DNA of 64,000 bases from Myoxocephalus aenaeus (taxonomy: Eukaryota; Chordata; Actinopteri; Perciformes; Cottidae), in assembly GCA_038501785.1 (NCBI GenBank), contig JBAMJR010000013.1:1665501-1729500 (forward strand), given 5' to 3'. A program made the position numbers and the translations under genes. Of the stretch, positions 63,255 to 64,000 are shown in pieces (positions within the stretch are counted from its first letter, which is position 1; each line of letters opens with the position of its first letter). The notes under the pieces are model-generated. The model did no database searches. It was not told where the DNA came from and saw nothing but the letters and a program-made list of their open reading frames with translations.

Positions 63255-64000
63255 TCAGGCTTCGTTTGCCGGCTTCAAAACACTTCCTTGAGTTAAATCC
63301 ACGGTTCCATCCTCCAAGTGTCCGGTCCTCTGATTGTCACTTCCCATGACCCACGTCTCTCTGCCTCCGGGGCTGTTGCGGTTGCACCTTAAAAGTCTGA
63401 GGGTTTGACGACGGAAGGTCTTGTCTAACAGGTAGTACATCAACGGGTCAGATGCTCCTCTCAGTGCAACCAGAAGCAGCAGGCAGTTCTTGAGCTGGAG
63501 GAAGAGGAGAGAGAAACTCGTCATCGCACTGTATACCCGATAACTCCGCGAGGCGGTAAATAATAGCATTGATTTGCATCCAGGTGATATTTTGGCACCT
63601 CGACGAAGGAGGCGAGTGGATGACAGTGGCTGCAGATGTCGGGGCCGGTCGAATACATCAGTTGATGATGCTCAATTGCCAAAGAACTGAAGATGGGTTT
63701 GAAGATGTGGTACGGCAGCAGACAAACTGAAAGAACAACCTGAGAGGCGTTGGTTAGAAAAAGAGATTCAGGTAAAATATGGATGACATTGGTTTTATGA
63801 TGTAGATTCATGTTATAACTCATAGCCACCTGGATGACCACGATGTTGCGGAGCACCCTACCCAGCAGGCACTGGGAGGTCGTGATTATTGTGCCGCGGC
63901 GCGAGCGTCTGATGTGCCTCAACACCGTCATGTTGGACAGCAGCACCAGCAGGTAAAACACGAAGAAAATGGCGACAGCGAGCACGGTGAGCGCCGCCGT
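63255..64000 (-). CDS. gpr82: GPR82-like class A receptor, 3' half (three exon parts, partial)
   Basis: This is the C-terminal half of a rhodopsin-family GPCR of the P2Y12/GPR34-like group. Coding pieces on the minus strand are 64000-63830 (57 codons, open at the window edge), 63739-63599 (47 codons) and 63494-63255 (79 codons plus TGA). The first piece gives TM5 (VLAVAIFFVFYLLVLLS) and the basic third intracellular loop. Joining to the second yields TM6 with CLLPYHIFKPIF. The third gives TM7 with SDPLMYYLLDKTFRR in place of NPxxY. Both splice joins are phase 0 with GT/AG ends, a CTAAC branch-like motif in the first intron and a pyrimidine-rich acceptor in the second. The DKTF(K/R) motif after TM7 and the position inside a cask intron, antisense and first downstream of the kinase exons, fit GPR82 as in mammals. 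GPR34 is the main alternative and is expected beyond the edge. TM1-TM4 and the start codon lie outside the window. Confidence 0.78.
63495..63598 (-). other. gpr82: second intron within the gpr82-like coding sequence (104 bp)
   Basis: On the minus strand it begins GTGCCAAAATATC and ends in a strong pyrimidine tract, TCTCCTCTTCCTCCAG. Its length is not a multiple of three, so it must be removed to join TM6/extracellular loop 3 (ending ASFVE) to TM7 (LKNCLLLLVALRG). Splicing restores a continuous receptor frame. Confidence 0.85.
63740..63829 (-). other. gpr82: intron within the gpr82-like coding sequence (90 bp, no stop)
   Basis: On the minus strand it begins GTGGCTATGAG and ends ACGCCTCTCAG, with CTAACCAAC about 20 nt upstream as a branch-site candidate. 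It is exactly 90 bp and stop-free in the gene's frame, so retention would insert 30 residues in the middle of TM6. Removing it produces a normal TM6 (VVIQ joined to VVLSVCLLPYH), which is why it is called an intron. Confidence 0.8.

Larger units (their letters stand above)
54621..64000 (+). other. cask: cask intron 5 (5' part) hosting an antisense receptor gene
   Basis: The sequence runs from the GTATTTCTGA donor to the right edge with no further cask exon. It contains a LINE-type tail and AT-rich minisatellite (54660-55160), a (GT)n tract at 56720-56753, a very long GT array at 58127-58221, an unclassified repeat at 58790-59110, another at 61500-61770, and the minus-strand receptor from 63255. 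CpG-rich sequence lies at 59580-59990. The interval 55170-56640 has no recognised feature. Confidence 0.8.

Noticed and set aside
63521..63985. Receptor coding sequence as one uninterrupted minus-strand frame starting at GTG
   Set aside because: It would place 30 foreign residues in the middle of TM6 and end without TM7. GT/AG removal of two short introns restores a standard receptor, and the frame is open to the window edge.

Overview
This window is vertebrate nuclear DNA, almost certainly from a ray-finned (teleost) fish. It is dominated by non-coding sequence with very dense (CA)n/(GT)n and (CT)n microsatellites, teleost-type tRNA-derived SINE fragments, LINE 3'-tail fragments and short hAT-like DNA transposons. 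Its coding exons are short, flanked by GT/AG splice sites and separated by large introns. There is no bacterial, viral or plasmid organisation. The species cannot be determined from the sequence.

Two genes are supported. On the plus strand, four consecutive coding exons of cask (the CaMK-domain MAGUK scaffold) lie at 44671-44783, 52250-52355, 54369-54446 and 54548-54620. They correspond to exons 2-5 of human CASK, about residues 21-143 of the kinase-like domain, and their splice phases join perfectly. The exon coding the first 20 or so residues was not found, so positions 1-44670 are best read as part of a very large first intron. Later exons lie beyond the right edge. On the minus strand at 64000-63255, inside the cask intron after exon 5, is the 3' half of a rhodopsin-family receptor, most likely gpr82. 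The same nested, antisense arrangement is known in mammals, where GPR82 and GPR34 sit inside CASK. In this fish the receptor's coding sequence is split by two short introns (90 and 104 bp).

Layout: 1-16 kb is intron with microsatellites and old repeats. At 16.0-17.6 kb there is a GC-rich minisatellite of about 57 copies of a 27/28-bp unit with higher-order structure. From 17.6 to 30.8 kb is intron with CpG-rich patches, hAT-like elements and candidate conserved non-coding stretches. At 30.8-32.0 kb there is a 1.2-kb hAT-like element. At 36.0-36.6 kb a terminal-inverted-repeat element is nested in a retroposon tail whose empty-site equivalent lies at 54.7 kb. From 36.6 to 44.7 kb is more intron with long GT arrays. 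From 44.7 to 54.6 kb are the four cask exons, three of them directly preceded by CT-rich microsatellite-like tracts acting as polypyrimidine tracts. From 54.6 to 63.2 kb is intron with an AT-rich minisatellite. From 63.2 to 64.0 kb is the nested receptor.

No novel multi-gene system was found. The most notable points are the intron-split nested receptor, the microsatellite splice acceptors, the higher-order minisatellite and the nested transposon with an internal empty-site control.
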